Source of the DNA: Alternaria dauci
Lineage: Eukaryota; Ascomycota; Dothideomycetes; Pleosporales; Pleosporaceae
Direction: 5' to 3'
Assembly: GCF_042100115.1 (NCBI RefSeq)
Contig: NC_091273.1
Coordinates: 4,402,001-4,466,000 of the forward strand
Length of the DNA: 64,000 nucleotides
How positions within the stretch are numbered: the first letter of the stretch is position 1; every line of letters begins with the position of its first letter. Both the position numbers and the translations under genes were made by a program. The notes beneath the pieces are model-generated. The model did not search any database, was not told where the DNA came from, and worked only from the letters and a program-made list of their open reading frames with translations. Shown here in pieces: positions 54,818-64,000 of the stretch.

Positions 54818-56665
54818 ATGGCGACAGGGCATTCACCACTGGCCTTCATAGAGAACAAGGAAGCACCTGTCGTCCTGATCGAAGTAACCAGCGATGGTCA
54901 TGCCAGGAGACTGGAAGTAACCGACGACCTAATTGATGGATACATTGAAAATGACTTCTCGGCAAGTCTGTAACACACCTACTGCAGATGCACGCTAACA
55001 CGAAAAAAGACATATGGAAGCAGAATCGAGCAGCCAGCGGATGTGGAGACTATTAAGCTCTTGTGAGCTTGTTCTCAGGTCGTATCACGGATGTAATGCT
55101 AACATGCTTCGATCGTAGCTGGTCCAGACGCATAGGAGATTACAATGGCAACATGACACCAGTACCTTTGTCACCGCATACTTTCAGACGCATCGCTCAA
55201 TTCTCACGGATCCCGGAGATCTATGCGCGCGTATTAGACTACAAAGCAGCGACATGCATCTTCGCTACTCCCCAGTTGCCTCTGTTTCTGCGGCATACCT
55301 CGCCAAAAGTGATTCGAAAGCGATACTTGAGTAAGGACCAGATATATACATGTGCAGACATGGCTAATGAGACCATTAATGTAGGTTTTATCCTACAGTC
55401 TGCACCCGGCGCGATGTCCCATGTGTGTGTGAGCGCTTCCTTCACCTATGATTTCTCCACCAAACACATGTATGTCTTCATGCATGGCCTCGCAAGCAAC
55501 AACTACGATCGGTTTTCATATGCAATTCAAGGAGGCGCCTCGAGCACGTCAGCATTTCTCATTCCGAGTATCATCGTACGGTTCAACCTTGAGCAGCGAG
55601 TGAAAGCACTGAACCTCTGGCAAGATAAAATCTATTGGAATGAACGGAAGATAGGCATCCGATTCGACCACTATGATAATCCTGAGTTGTCGAGTATCGA
55701 CTTCAGTACGCTGTCGAAAGACCTTAATGCTGCGAACACAAATCTCGCATTTATAATTCTGCTTTGCAAGAGTACTACGCGTATGCTCGAGTTTCTTGAT
55801 CAGGTTGCGAGGAGATACAAAAGCCAAGCGGACAGTATGAAGGTAGCCCAAGAAGAATCAGTTGAACTTGAACAACTGCTCCTTGAGACTAATGCGGAAC
55901 TGCGGTCCTGGAACGCAGGACTAGAGGATCGAGCAGAATACCTGTCTAAGAGGGGGCAAGCCTTAGTACAAACTGTGAGTAATGCACAAGTCCTTTCTTC
56001 GGTATGCTGACGTTCACTTCTCCAGATTTATAGCGGGATTGCTCAGCGCGACTCTGCGATAAGTCTTCGTTTAGCGAGCACGAGTACCAGCCTGGCACAA
56101 TCGTCCCAAAGCATGGCAATATCAACATCTCGTGATAGTGCTGTTATGAGGATAATCGCGGCGATTACTGTCTTCTTCTTACCTGCAACCTGTAAGTAGT
56201 GCCCGTGTACCAGGTGCATGTGAGACATATGCTGACTTCACAAACCTACCTTCAGTCACTGCCGTGAGTCTGATCATATCACATGAAGTCCGGACGCAAG
56301 CCTAACAAATGCAGACATTCTTCAGCACCACATTCTTTAATTTCAACGAAAATCTAGGTGACCGCGTATACTCTCGTTGGATCTGGCTGTACTTCTTGGT
56401 TACAACTACGCTGACCTTGATCGTGGTAGTGGGTACGTGGCTCTTGTGGCGTAAGAGAGAGCGCGAAGTCATGGCAACTTTGACAGCACCGAATGAGGAA
56501 CAAGAATTGGATCTCACGGGCGTTGAACCCGATCAACTTATTGAGCAACAAAGTGGCAATGTGGCGCGGAGAGCAGCTGTCACAAAATTACGTGCAGTTT
56601 CGGGTCGGGCTCAATCGACAACCCGACAAAAAACAACACATGGAAAAGCAGAAATGAGCGCATAA
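54818..56665 (+). CDS. CorA-like membrane protein of filamentous fungi
   Basis: Six exons (54818-54961, 55010-55062, 55119-55974, 56026-56191, 56256-56263, 56315-56665) give 525 residues with no internal stop. Intron 1 has a GC donor (TCG|GCAAGT) and exon 5 is 8 nt; both are needed to keep the frame. The soluble part has RRIGDYNGNMTPVPLSPHTF and a long coiled segment (VELEQLLLETNAELRSWNAGL) leading to VMRIIAAITVFFLPATFTATFFSTTFF, the first membrane helix with the fungal LPATF-TFF signature. WIWLYFLVTTTLTLIVVVGTW is the second helix. Two C-terminal helices after a long alpha/beta-plus-coil domain is the CorA/Mrs2 plan, but the GMN selectivity motif is absent. Metal transport is therefore doubtful. 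Fungal relatives are numerous and uncharacterised. Confidence 0.85.
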
Positions 56666-57025
56666 CGCGAGCTAAAGAAGAAAGAAAGAATCCAAACATT
56701 CAACATCGAGTAATAAGCGAACACCGACACTTGTTGTAGAGGTGTATTGTCCAAAGCCGGTAGTGCTTCTCTTCTTGGTTATTGCTGGGTCACAGTGGTT
56801 CATGGCCTGTTTACGTTCTTAAAATCTGGAGTCACGAGGCAAGGATTTGTGATGGGACATCTGTAGTGATTCAGACGGTGCTAGCCTAATTACTACCTAG
56901 GCAGTTCAGGGCCTGGTAACCTTGCTGGTACTGATTACGACTTGCGTAGCACAATAAGTCCCGGAAGAGGCTTTATCCTTTCCCATGCAAGTCTTCATAT
57001 GCCTGAATCAATATTCCCCGCAGCT
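56666..57025. other. convergent intergenic, 360 bp
   Basis: 3' regions of the CorA-like gene (plus) and the histidine phosphatase gene (minus). No gene or repeat was seen. Confidence 0.5.
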
Positions 57026-57673
57026 TCACCGATCCTTTCGTTGACTTTCCTCCAAAATCATTACCGTCGGTCCAAAGTCCTGCTCCTCTTCTGTATCAGT
57101 GTTGACGCCTCTTCTTATCATATCATCCTGGGATTCTTCCTCCGTAGCAAAGCGATAGCACCTTGTCTCGGCTAGTCCAAAGCGCTTTCCCTTCACAAGG
57201 AAGGCTTTGGTACCTCGATGCGTAATGACAACGATGTTGTTATATGTTACGGACATATCTTTCAGTTTGCTTCGTACATTTTCTGCACGCGCAGTAGCGC
57301 CTTCGATACTGTGTTCTGGATAGTCCCACTCTTCATGACATTCAGAGAAGTCGAACTGCGGAAATTTTGATGCCAGCTCTGCTCGTGAAAGACCCTTGTT
57401 GCAGATGGCGTCATTGGCTTCACGAAGATCGGGCCAGATCTGTGTGGGAATTTCCCAAGGACCTGCTCTAGTCAAGAAAGGAAAAACGTTCATAGCAGTT
57501 TCTATCGTGCGTGTCATGGGTGAGATGAGAATTAGGTCCGGTCGAACAGCGAGATTTATGCGTTTGGTGGAGGCGTTACCGGCTTTTGTTAATGGCGGAT
57601 CTCTGTCCGGATAGCCGCGCTGGACGTTGTGAAGTGCTTCACCATGGCGTATGATATGCACAAGCGGTGTCAT
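57026..57673 (-). CDS. histidine phosphatase (phosphoglycerate-mutase-like) family protein
   Basis: A single exon of 215 residues. The catalytic RHG motif is at residues 9-11 (VHIIRHGEALHN). The substrate-binding Arg is in ISPMTRTIETA, the acidic catalytic region is WPDLREANDAICNKG, and the second catalytic His is in NNIVVITHRGTKAFLV. The C-terminus is an acidic extension (NTDTEEEQDFGP). The domain is complete for branch 1 of the superfamily. Members of this size in fungi are mostly broad phosphatases, not glycolytic mutases, and the substrate cannot be read from the sequence. It is divergent from the arylsulfotransferase-like gene across 675 bp. Confidence 0.9.
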   Translation of the reverse strand: MTPLVHIIRHGEALHNVQRGYPDRDPPLTKAGNASTKRINLAVRPDLILISPMTRTIETAMNVFPFLTRAGPWEIPTQIWPDLREANDAICNKGLSRAELASKFPQFDFSECHEEWDYPEHSIEGATARAENVRSKLKDMSVTYNNIVVITHRGTKAFLVKGKRFGLAETRCYRFATEEESQDDMIRRGVNTDTEEEQDFGPTVMILEESQRKDR

Positions 57674-58348
57674 GACAGTGACACAGTCAGGTTAACGAGA
57701 CAGAGATCATAACCAGCGTCCAAGTTGCGATCGACGAATGTTTCCGGTTGTCAAATGTCCACGGACGTAAGCTTTGACGATGACCCCTCTCATTACTGAA
57801 GCTAATGATCAAAATGGATTAGTGTCATTTGCATTCAAAGCTCCCTGCTTCTGCATGCTGGGTTTCACCATCCACCACATTCTTCCTGCACTCATTCCGG
57901 TGGTTAATGTTCCTGCCGGGGCTCATATTCCTACATTTTCCGAGTGAGCAACGAAGCTTTACCGAGGAAGCTTGTTAGCGGTGCACAACTTGTTTGGGAT
58001 GTAACGATCGTCATCGTCAATGCCGCCGAAAGATCTCCGCGAAACCCGATATCGGATCGATCTGCATCTGATAAGATGAGATTGATAATATGCTCCACTA
58101 GGGGTGGTGGAGCCAAATGGCGAGCATCATACCGACCTCCATATCTGGCAGAGTACTCGTGTTGCGACAAGGTGTAGGAAAAATCTGCAATTCTTCATGC
58201 ATCACCGACTCAGTACGAGGCTCCGGTGTCTAGGACTGCGTGCTGTAGTCAAGCGATGTAACCCCAGGATGTATAAGAACGAACACGTCGAAAGCTTGAC
58301 TGGCCTCGGCACTTGTGCTTTATGGTTCAACTACGCGGCCACTACAAC
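57674..58348. promoter_or_regulatory. divergent promoter, histidine phosphatase / arylsulfotransferase-like
   Basis: 675 bp between start codons with no gene. Two TGATAA (GATA-factor type) sites lie at 58069-58074 and 58083-58088, 14 bp apart. A TATAAG-like element occurs near 58271, about 78 bp before the ATG at 58349. GATA sites are bound in fungi by nitrogen, iron and light regulators; which applies here is not known. Confidence 0.5.
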
Positions 58349-59964
58349 ATGATACTTCAAAGCATCATTTTTGCCTCGTTGGCTTCCCTTCTTGTACATG
58401 CCCAGAACAACACGAATCCACAATGGCCATGGCAAACCTTCAAATCACGCCCGGGATTTGAGCCTCCAGTGCTCTCCATCAATAAGACTGGCAATACCTC
58501 ACCAGGGCAGATTCTCTTCCCCCTAAGTGGTAATGGAGCGCACAACTACAGCCTTAACATTTTCCAAGAAGATGGCGAACTAGTCTGGCAGTCAGGATAT
58601 GGCGACTATGCCGCATTCCGAAGAACTACGCTCTTCGGCGAACCTGTACTTGCCTACTTCTCTGGCGTCTCTTTTAGTGAGCCATGGGGTTTTGGGTATG
58701 GGGTGGTTTACATCCTCAACCAACAGTACGAGAATATCTACAACGTCATGCTGTTGAACTCGACATATCCACTGGAGAGCATCTCTCCCCTATACGACGC
58801 CACGCAGTACCAGCCTTTCAGCTGGATCGACATGCACGAGAATGTTATTACGCCCGAGGGTACCATGTTCGTTGGAGCTGTGAACGTTACGCCATGGGAT
58901 CTATCATCTATTGGCGGACCAAAAGATGGCTGGGTTGTAGATTCCATTGTGCTGGAGCTCAATGTGACGAACAGCGAGATACTTTGGCAATGGAGTCATC
59001 TCGACCATGTGGATCAGATTTCGCTCGCCAGTGCTGTGCCTACATACCCGCTTCGCGATCTGGGCAGGAATAGCAGTTATCCTTGGGGTCCGTTTCACAT
59101 CAACTCCGTGGAAAGGTTTGATGATGGTAGTCTCTTGATCTCGTCAAGGCATTATTGTTCCATTTTCAAGGTCAACCGCAACGGAACAGTTGAGTGGACA
59201 TTGAATGTGAGTCTTGCATACCTTTTCCACACTCACCACTAGGCGTAGCAGCAACGAGCATGAAGCTGACATACTACGAGGGTTACTCCGGAGGCGATTT
59301 TACACTCATGAATAATCTCTCCTTCTGCTATCAACATGACGCGCGTCTGCACCCATCTCGACTACCCAACACAACTACGATCTCTCTCTTCAACAACGAC
59401 AACAGCGCCGTTGTGTCTCATGTTAATCAAACCACGGGTGTCTTTCTCTCGATTGATGAGCGCAACATGACCGCGTCGCTGCTACAAGAACTCGCCGACC
59501 CCAAAGACGCCGTGTACTCCGTCAGCCAAGGCAGTATGGAAGTGCTCCCTTCTGGTAACATCGTCATGGGATATGGAAGCGTTCCAACGCTCAAGGAGTT
59601 TGATAAAGACGGCAACGTAGTGTTGAGCGTATCTTGGGGCGAAGCGGAGGCGGTACAGAGTTACCGTAGCTACAAAGCCGAGTGGGTTGGTAAACCGAGC
59701 TCAAAGCCAGATGTGTACGCGTGCAAGTCGAGCAACGGTACGGAAGTCTACATGAGTTGGAATGGTGCCACAGAGCATCGGACGTGGACTGTGTTTGGCG
59801 GTGCATTCAATGGAAGCTTGAGTGAGATTATCAGTTTAAACAAGACCGGTTTCGAAACCAAGGCAGCCGTTCCCCAATCACTTGGTTTTGTAAGGGTAGA
59901 GGCAAATAGAAGAAACATCGAGAACGGTGTCTCAGATGTCGCTGGTGTAGTTGAGACGTGCTAG
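58349..59964 (+). CDS. secreted arylsulfotransferase-like protein (ASST fold)
   Basis: Two exons, 58349-59206 and 59281-59964, flank a 74-bp intron and give 513 residues. The acceptor is the TACTACGAG just before GGTTAC; an alternative AG 15 nt upstream also keeps frame. The signal peptide MILQSIIFASLASLLVHAQ is followed by PWQTFKSRPGFEPPVLSINK, the usual start of fungal Arylsulfotran_2 proteins. Propeller blades contain SWIDMHENVITPEGTMFV, WQWSHLDHVDQISLAS, WGPFHINSVERFDDGSLLISSRH and FCYQHDARLHP. The His residues in those blocks are where bacterial ASST active-site residues lie. There are many N-glycosylation sequons. Bacterial ASST transfers sulfuryl groups between phenols; activity of the fungal family is not established. 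It is near an SDR and a cysteine-synthase-like gene. Confidence 0.88.
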
Positions 59965-60149
59965 ATAGGATCTATCCTACACCAATTGCACAAGCCTTGT
60001 GCTCCAAAAGCCTGCTGAGTTGCCAAGACGTAATGGTGGGAGAGCAATCTTCTCTTGCTGGACCTGATGCTCGAGAACTGTTCGCGTTGAAGGTATCTTG
60101 AATTTGTACCCATGCTCGGTTTTCTCCGGCGCATGAGAGCAGCCTCGAC

Positions 60150-60962
60150 TTACCACGGGTATCCTCCGGAATTATGGATAAACTTGCCACACTCCTCGTC
60201 TCTCTTTCCATCGACAAGTTCCATGATACTCATTACTGTCTCTTGTGCACTCCTCGCACCGAATTCTTTTTTATTGTACGGACCCAGGTTAGAGGCCGTG
60301 AAACCAGGGTCATAGCAAAAAACCTTCATTCTCGGACTGTTTTCCCCATTTCTTGCCTCGGCGTCGCTTTCCTTGGTGCCTGCAAAATCCACCTGATCGA
60401 TCCCCAATCCATGTTCCACATACAAACACGCACTGATCATATTGAAAGCGACCTTACTAGCGCGATATGGAAGAGCCTGAATCTTGTACATTGGGCTTTC
60501 TGGGGCGAGGCGGCGGCCAATCGATCCCGCTCCTGAGGATATGTTGACGATTCGCGGATTTTCGCTCTTTTTCAGCAATGGAACGAGCGCTTTCGTGAGA
60601 AGCCATGGCCCGGTTGCATTTGTGTCGAAAGCCGTAGTCAAGCGTTCACGCTCCGTCAAGCCTTCTGGTAAGGCGACTGCTGCATTGTTGAATAGAATGT
60701 CAAGCTTGCCGTGCTTTTGTTCGATAAGCTTCGTGGTTTGCTCGATGTGGTCGTCGTTCTGCAAGTCGAGATGCACAAGCTCGATGGTGCCCGGTAGCTT
60801 GCGTGCTTGCAGGTCTTGGAGGGCGGCAGAGCCTTTGGATGTAGAGCGGGAGCCGATAAGGACGTGGTATCTTCCTCTTTGGGCAAGTTGGTGAGCGATC
60901 TCGAAGCCAATTCCGCTGTTTGCGCCGGTGACAAGAGCTATCTCTTTGGCGATGGACGACAT
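60150..60962 (-). CDS. short-chain dehydrogenase/reductase
   Basis: A single exon of 270 residues. The cofactor motif TGANSGIG is at residues 12-19, NNAA is at about 92, the catalytic Ser is in IVNISSGAGS, and the YxxxK pair is in LPYRASKVAFNMIS. The Arg pair in IGSRSTSKGS after beta 2 suggests NADP(H) preference. It ends CGKFIHNSGGYPW, like fungal relatives annotated as carbonyl reductase-like SDRs. The classical SDR family is complete and uninterrupted, and the substrate is unknown. It is convergent with the arylsulfotransferase-like gene (185 bp apart) and oriented like the downstream PLP-rhodanese gene. Confidence 0.92.
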   Translation of the reverse strand: MSSIAKEIALVTGANSGIGFEIAHQLAQRGRYHVLIGSRSTSKGSAALQDLQARKLPGTIELVHLDLQNDDHIEQTTKLIEQKHGKLDILFNNAAVALPEGLTERERLTTAFDTNATGPWLLTKALVPLLKKSENPRIVNISSGAGSIGRRLAPESPMYKIQALPYRASKVAFNMISACLYVEHGLGIDQVDFAGTKESDAEARNGENSPRMKVFCYDPGFTASNLGPYNKKEFGARSAQETVMSIMELVDGKRDEECGKFIHNSGGYPW

Positions 60963-61530
60963 TGTGGGTGATTGTCAAGTTCTAAATACTCAAAGCCAAG
61001 ACAGGAGGACTGAAGCTGTGTTTGAATGACAGAAATACTGCTAGAGATAAATGTCAAGTATTTATCATAGCTACAAGAATTTGGCTCACAGCCGGACATG
61101 TGAGTCCAAATTCCGCAATGTCGCGCTGCGGTCAGCGTGGCTGTTAAGCCGATTCCGCGTGTGCAAATATGGACAATACACCGTGCCCGTCATTTCGTAG
61201 TTCTGGCCACCACGTCCGACCGGAAGGGCTGAGAAAAAGTGCACTAGTTGGCTCATCGGGATGGCTCACGGCCTGATGCGAGCGGGACAACGTTTGCGGA
61301 GATGCGGAAGGATTTCAAGGTTGGTTTTGCACTTTCAATCACCAGAGTTAGTGCCAAAAGGGACTAGTGAAATTGCACAGACATCCCGGGCTCTTGCACG
61401 TTGTCAGCGTCATCCACAGCCGGTCAAGGACGCATAATGAAGGAACGCGAAACCAGGAAATTTAGATCACATGGTACTAGGTATGATGGCCTCTTACTTC
61501 ATTGAAACTATTGACGCACTACCAGCTGGC
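60963..61530. other. intergenic, 568 bp
   Basis: Promoter of the SDR gene and 3' region of the PLP-rhodanese gene, both on the minus strand. AT-rich near 61030-61080, with TATTTATCATAG on the plus strand. No gene was seen. Confidence 0.5.
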
Positions 61531-63445
61531 CTACACAGCGATACCATTCGGGCTGTGAACTTGCGGAGACAATGAATCAGCCCTCATCTCTTTCGTAATG
61601 ACCTCCGGCGTTTTGAGCCAATCCTGATGTACCAGACCTCTCCCACGCTCAGTCATTTGCAAGTGTGGCAGCTCCTGCCGTAATGCAGTGATGCCACCCT
61701 TCACGCTGCTCGCTAGGATGGCTTTCGCACGAAGCACGCTTGTGGCAACGCGGGCAGTATCGCCATCATAGCAGACGATATATACATTCTTACCAACAAG
61801 ATCGTGTGCGCTGATGCGCTCGGGCGTGAACGTAGCCTCTAACTCTCTCCATTGCTGCTCGAGGACTGTGGCGTCCGAGAAGGGGCTTGGCGTAGACGCG
61901 TTGAGGCTTTGTAGCGGCAGATTGTATGAGCCCGGGATGTGACTGGTGGCGAAGTCTTCGGGCTTCCTCAGATCCAACAAGATAGCGCCAGTGTGTTCTT
62001 CGACGGTATCGGCAATTTGCGTCAGCGCTCGTGTAGGGGTAAGCTCCCATGCTTCGTCGTAGCGGTATAGGTCAACTGCTGTAAGGTTCTAAAGATATTT
62101 CAGACACGCTTCAGTCAGACAGGATAGCTTTCCAGCACGCTATGTAACAGATCAAAGTAAGAAAAGGTAAGCCTTACCTCGTTATGTATGGGTCGGAAGG
62201 CGGTGCTACCGAGCTTGTCGAAGTACTCATCTATATACTGGTAAGGGCCGTCGCAAGCGATGAAAGCACAGTCAATCAGTCCGTTGACATCAGCAAGCTC
62301 GGACAAAGTTCCCGAGCTCTTCCGCTTTTCGAGGTAGTTAAAGAGCCCTGGTGCTGTCAGCTACTGCATGTCGAACGCTTCTTTCACCTACCCTGCAGAT
62401 TGAAGCCCGAGGAGGGGCCACAAATCAGTCCTGCTCGACAGAGTTGTAGAGATAAACCGAAAGCGTCCTTCGATCCAACCTCTTCTACAATATCAACGGA
62501 GTCGCGCCACGGAAACTCCACAGGGCTTAGGAGAGCGAGCGATCTGGGCCCTGGTACACGGTCGCCAGCGGCAGTGCATACACTAGGCACATGATCAGAC
62601 TATGAAACTCCGAGTGGCAGTACATCACAACTTACCCTAGTCGAACCACGGAAGGCTTGGCCGATTTGAAATACTGGCCGAGTCCTGTCATCGTGCCAGA
62701 GGTACCCATGCCTGCACAGATCAGGCTGATGTTAGGTAATTGTTGGTGAATCTGCGGTCCAGTCCATTTGACATGCGATTGCCAGTTCTTCAAAAGCAAG
62801 TCAGCATTGCGCCAGGCAAGGAGTACTGGGTAGCTCACTGCATCATTTTCGTACTGATTGACATTTAGAATTGATTCGTCTTGCTCGGCCAATACCCTCG
62901 CTCGACGAATGCCGCCGCGTTCGTCATGTGGTTCGGGCTGGGATGGGCCCCCAAAAAGTGTACTGCTGATAATTTAGAAACTGGCTACGGTCAGGCATTA
63001 CTTGACGTACACATCCAAACCAAAGAATTGCATGAGCCGCAGCTTTGGGCCCGAAGTCTTGTTGCTTAGGAAGGCGCGAACATCTTGTATCCCGTGGTTT
63101 ATACGAGAAACCAGTGCTAAGGAAATTACAGTGGATCCTGAGCTATACTCAACCACTGTTTTTGACTTCGCCGGATGAACCTCTTTGGTCAACATGTTCA
63201 ACGCTGAGTCGCATGAGTGATATGCAATGGTGGTAAGTCTTCTTTCGCATACCAGGCATGATCTTGACGTTGTTAGACGGATGCATCGACATCATCTTTG
63301 CGTGTATTCTGACCCCATCGTCGTAGTACGGGTTCAAGCTTGGTGGAATCTCGACTAGAGGAAGCATTGGTTGGTGGTCAGGGTCGAAATAGTTTCGAAG
63401 AGCATCTGGCCCAGAGTAGGCATTCAAATAATTTCGTGAAACCAT
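61531..63445 (-). CDS. cysteine-synthase-like PLP enzyme fused to a rhodanese domain
   Basis: Seven exons (63445-63253, 63203-63011, 62965-62839, 62787-62636, 62582-62392, 62347-62178, 62088-61531) give 527 residues. All six introns are GT-AG and 44-89 bp. The first 370 residues are a fold-type II PLP enzyme of the O-acetylserine sulfhydrylase/CBS group: HPSNNVKIMPALNML, where the Lys is the probable PLP Schiff-base residue; VVEYSSGSTVISLALVS; FLSNKTSGPKLRLMQFFGLDV; the phosphate-loop-like ICAGMGTSGTMTGLGQYF; and LICGPSSGFNLQG. The last 140 residues are a rhodanese domain: AILLDLRKPEDFATSHIPGSYNLP and YIVCYDGDTARVATSVLRA, with the active-site Cys in VCYDGDTA. A cysteine-forming or desulfurating activity coupled to sulfur transfer is the natural inference. 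Both domains look intact. Confidence 0.92.
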
Positions 63446-64000
63446 ATTGCAAAGTACCCAAGATGTATGGGATGATATGATGGGTATCCCGGCGTTGGCT
63501 CAGCCTGCCCTTTAACTATCAAAGGCCCTAATGTTAATACATCGGAGCATGGAAGAAGTCGATGCTACTGTATGACCAGCGGATCAACTGGGCTAGCGCT
63601 CTACGACATTAGTGTAATGCGGGATGCAACAATGAAGGTGCTCATCGGTGTCACTTCGTGGGTGGTGTTCGCTGCATCACTAGTTTGCAGATCAACGTCG
63701 GAGAAGGATTTGTACGGCAGGATTCCCGCTGTGGTCAAGGGACGCTCCAGATTAGCCAAGACGCGCGAATATCCTCTGCAGGCGATTGTGCGACCGGCAA
63801 GCTTCGTAATAGGAATGTCCGATGGCATCGTGGGGATTTTGGATGGACTCGAGAGATATTGAGCACATTGATGGCGGCCGTTCGGGACAGGATGCGACCA
63901 TGCTAGCATGCTTACGGATTAGCGCCAATGAACTTAAGTAGCGTTCAGGAACTTCCATGAGTCACGACCATGGTCATTTGCATACCTGATTCAACGACAA
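63446..64000. other. right-edge interval, possible 3' part of a minus-strand gene
   Basis: Minus-strand frames at 63909-63601 (containing ITKLAGRTIACRGYSRVLAN and LTTAGILPYKSFSDVDLQT) and near 63900 in another frame (HGRILSRTAAINVLNISR) look protein-like. They could be exons of one gene entering from the right edge, with a GTATGC donor near 63984. I could not join them with confidence or name a family. Confidence 0.3.

Noticed and set aside
1..64000. Secondary-metabolite gene cluster
   Set aside because: The MFS, SDR and oxidoreductase genes are scattered and no polyketide synthase, NRPS, terpene cyclase or pathway regulator is present.

Overview
This window is nuclear chromosomal DNA of a filamentous ascomycete. 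The evidence is short introns (about 45-90 bp, mostly GT-AG with CTNAC-type branch sites close to the acceptor), a HET-domain gene, secreted plant-cell-wall oxidoreductases, and a mixture of single-exon and multi-exon genes on both strands. The gene families fit a dothideomycete such as a pleosporalean, but no taxon can be fixed from the sequence alone. About 26 protein-coding genes can be supported. I reconstructed splice junctions by hand, and the summed exons divide by three in every spliced gene reported. No rRNA, tRNA, CRISPR array or intact transposon was seen.

Layout. 0.5-2.5 kb: a divergent pair, a NatC auxiliary Lsm protein (NAA38-like) and a mitochondrial alpha-helical protein of unknown function. 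4-5.4 kb: two low-complexity hypotheticals. 5.8-10.4 kb: divergent PWP2 (small-subunit processome) and a Cdc12/AspC-type septin. 10.6-11.4 kb: a small unknown protein. 11.9-16.9 kb: an AA9 lytic polysaccharide monooxygenase (LPMO) and a cellobiose dehydrogenase with a CBM1, divergently transcribed from one 1.2-kb interval. These two enzymes are known redox partners in cellulose cleavage. 17-24 kb: a PSI-type membrane protein, a large SANT-like protein, a secreted DUF8021-like protein and an MFS transporter. 25-29.5 kb: divergent cysteinyl-tRNA synthetase, with two candidate starts for mitochondrial and cytosolic forms, and TRM61 (tRNA m1A58 methyltransferase). 29.6-33.8 kb: a membrane-anchored PhoD-like phosphatase and a HET protein. 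36-37.6 kb: a Ser-rich disordered protein. 41.7-44.3 kb: acetoacetyl-CoA synthetase. 44.9-49.4 kb: NOP10, LCL2 and a 1000-residue coiled-coil protein. 53-56.7 kb: a CASTOR/GATS-like ACT protein and a CorA-like membrane protein. 57-63.4 kb: a histidine phosphatase, a secreted arylsulfotransferase-like protein, a short-chain dehydrogenase, and a cysteine-synthase-like PLP enzyme fused to a rhodanese domain.

Most of the window is ordinary housekeeping sequence. The points that stand out are the LPMO/CDH divergent pair with an inverted repeat in its shared promoter, two independent GC-AG introns with the same donor hexamer, an 8-nt microexon, the dual-start CysRS divergent from TRM61, the PLP-rhodanese fusion close to a sulfotransferase-like gene, and two long intervals (4.1 and 3.6 kb) with no recognisable genes. 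I did not find a clearly novel multi-gene system.
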